A stretch of 32,498 bases of DNA from a candidate division SR1 bacterium (GTDB lineage: Bacteria; Patescibacteriota; Gracilibacteria; Absconditabacterales; Absconditicoccaceae), in assembly GCA_025997135.1 (NCBI GenBank), contig BNUE01000007.1:1-32498 (forward strand), in the 5' to 3' direction. The position numbers were made by a program, and so were the translations under genes. The notes beneath the pieces are model-generated. The model saw nothing but the letters and a program-made list of their open reading frames with translations. It searched no databases and was not told where the DNA came from. This document shows, one piece after another, positions 31,738 to 32,498 of the stretch (the stretch's first letter is position 1; each line of letters begins with the position of its first letter).

Positions 31738-31905
31738 ATGAAAAATCAAGATTCTAAATTAGATGAGGGCTTTTGGACTGACGACTTTGATCATCTAGAT
31801 CCAGAAGAATTAGCTATCATTGTTGGGACTAAACTTGAGGCTACAATCGAGGATTTCGATCCTGAAGATCTGATGCCTTCAGAGAACTTCCCTTTCTACT
31901 TTTAA
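31738..31905 (+). CDS. Small acidic protein, 55 aa, unknown function
   Basis: 55 aa, ATG at 31738, TAA at 31903. 16 Asp/Glu against 3 Lys, with one Trp (TGG). No family is recognised. The sequence has a short acidic stretch (WTDDFDHLDPEELAIIVG), a hydrophobic centre, and FDPEDLMPSEN before the aromatic end FPFYF. A good promoter stands 34 nt upstream and a terminator 15 nt after the stop, so it is a free-standing, deliberately expressed gene. Size and charge are like small adaptor or DNA-mimic proteins, but that is only analogy. Confidence 0.65.
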   Translation: MKNQDSKLDEGFWTDDFDHLDPEELAIIVGTKLEATIEDFDPEDLMPSENFPFYF

Positions 31906-31920
31906 GTGGCGTGGGATACG

Positions 31921-31950
31921 AAATGGCAGGTTAATCACTTGTCATTTTTT
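31921..31950 (+). terminator. Rho-independent terminator after the acidic small-protein gene
   Basis: Arms AAATGGCA (31921-31928) and TGTCATTT (31940-31947) pair with one G-U, the loop is 11 nt, and the second arm runs into six T residues. It ends the plus-strand transcript 15 nt after the stop codon and lies 7 nt short of the rlmE stop. Confidence 0.65.
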
Positions 31951-31956
31951 GTTTGG

Positions 31957-32498
31957 TTAAATTTTTATTATGTAGGTTTCTTTGCTTTCTTTGCGACAAG
32001 ATAGAGGCTTGAAGACTTTGATATTTTTCCCGCCAAATAGTTTTTTCATATTCGCTACATATTCGTCAAAACCTGGTCACATAAAGATTTTGGTGGCGAA
32101 ATGTCAAGATGGTTTGAGGTATTTTGAGTAAATTCGCAAGGTTTCTTCCAGTAATCAGATAGATCTCATCGCGTCAATATCCTTGTCGCCAATTGTATTT
32201 GGAGCCATATCTGACTGGATAAAATCGACACTTTGGGCTGTAATATTTAAATCGTCCAAAATTGCTGTAACGGCTGGAATATCAGTCACATCCTGCTGAA
32301 AAGTATAAACTCATGGCATTTTGATCTCTGCTGGTTTGATGTCAAATCACGCAATCTTAAAATCACGAACCCTCATCTTCTGGAGCTGAGCCGCTGTATA
32401 TTGCATTCGAGAACCAGGAACACAGCCGATATCGATGACCGTTTTGGTATCTGGTCAAATCAGATGAAATTTGTCCTGTATTTCCTCGAGTTTGAAGG
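31957..32498 (-). CDS. rlmE: 23S rRNA 2'-O-ribose methyltransferase RlmE (FtsJ), 5' end outside window
   Basis: The last 180 codons are present, ending in TAA at 31957; the start lies beyond 32498. The SAM-binding motif I reads VIDIGCVPGSWMQY, where the Trp conserved in FtsJ enzymes (APGGWSQ) is a CGA codon at 32407-32409. QSDMAPNTIGDKDID contains the catalytic Asp, KIFMGPGFDEYV the catalytic Lys, and CRKESKETYII the ending with Arg/Ser/Glu. Together with the upstream Lys this is the K-D-K-E tetrad layout. RlmE methylates U2552 in the A loop of 23S rRNA. AAP is replaced by CVP in motif I, otherwise the protein looks normal. Confidence 0.9.

Noticed and set aside
1..32498. UGA as selenocysteine or programmed readthrough
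   Set aside because: UGA is far too frequent and falls on conserved glycines in housekeeping proteins; no SECIS-like context is needed to explain it.

Overview
The window reads coherently only with a non-standard genetic code. UGA falls in frame at conserved glycines: in LepA, 7 of the 10 glycines are UGA, including the P-loop glycine. In addition, CGA and CGG fall where tryptophan is expected, while CGU, CGC, AGA and AGG sit at arginine positions. The CGA/CGG sites include the GT2 QxxRW motif, the FtsJ PGxW motif, the GH26 WYPW motif, the subtilase NASWG segment, and FISUMP domains in which two local copies have CGA and a third has TGG at the same column. This combination matches NCBI translation table 37, the Absconditabacterales (SR1) code. 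The source is therefore most likely an Absconditabacteria (SR1) genome of the Patescibacteria/CPR, a group that includes reduced epibionts and predators. All coordinates below stop only at TAA or TAG.

Left half (about 1-17,554, minus strand): three consecutive genes for exported proteins. The first is a giant 4,462-residue cysteine-rich surface protein with DUF11-like domains, FISUMP domains and EGF-like segments. Next is a secreted HExxH metallopeptidase fused to a FISUMP domain, with a tandem Pro-Asp-Thr stalk of about 28 copies. The last is a secreted GH26-like glycoside hydrolase, followed by a hairpin terminator. Together they look like an attachment and host-surface-processing cassette.

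Middle (17,555-20,925, plus strand): an intergenic region with a consensus promoter and an inverted-repeat element, then an FKBP/SlyD-like lipoprotein, a small membrane protein and a MOP-superfamily polysaccharide flippase.

21,036-27,834 (minus strand): a subtilisin-like protease, a MscL-type channel, a GT2 glycosyltransferase, MurD, tRNA-Thr(CGU) and an FtsQ-like division protein. This is envelope and division biology.

27,864-32,498: a LepA reduced to its GTPase domain, a small unknown ORF, tRNA-Lys(CUU), an O-antigen ligase/polymerase-like membrane protein, HolA, a 55-residue acidic protein with its own promoter and terminator, and an incomplete rlmE. Convergent gene junctions carry short hairpin repeats. 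No clear Shine-Dalgarno sequences were seen, and some promoters lie so close to start codons that leaderless or near-leaderless transcripts are plausible. All domain assignments come from reading motifs by eye; no database search was run.
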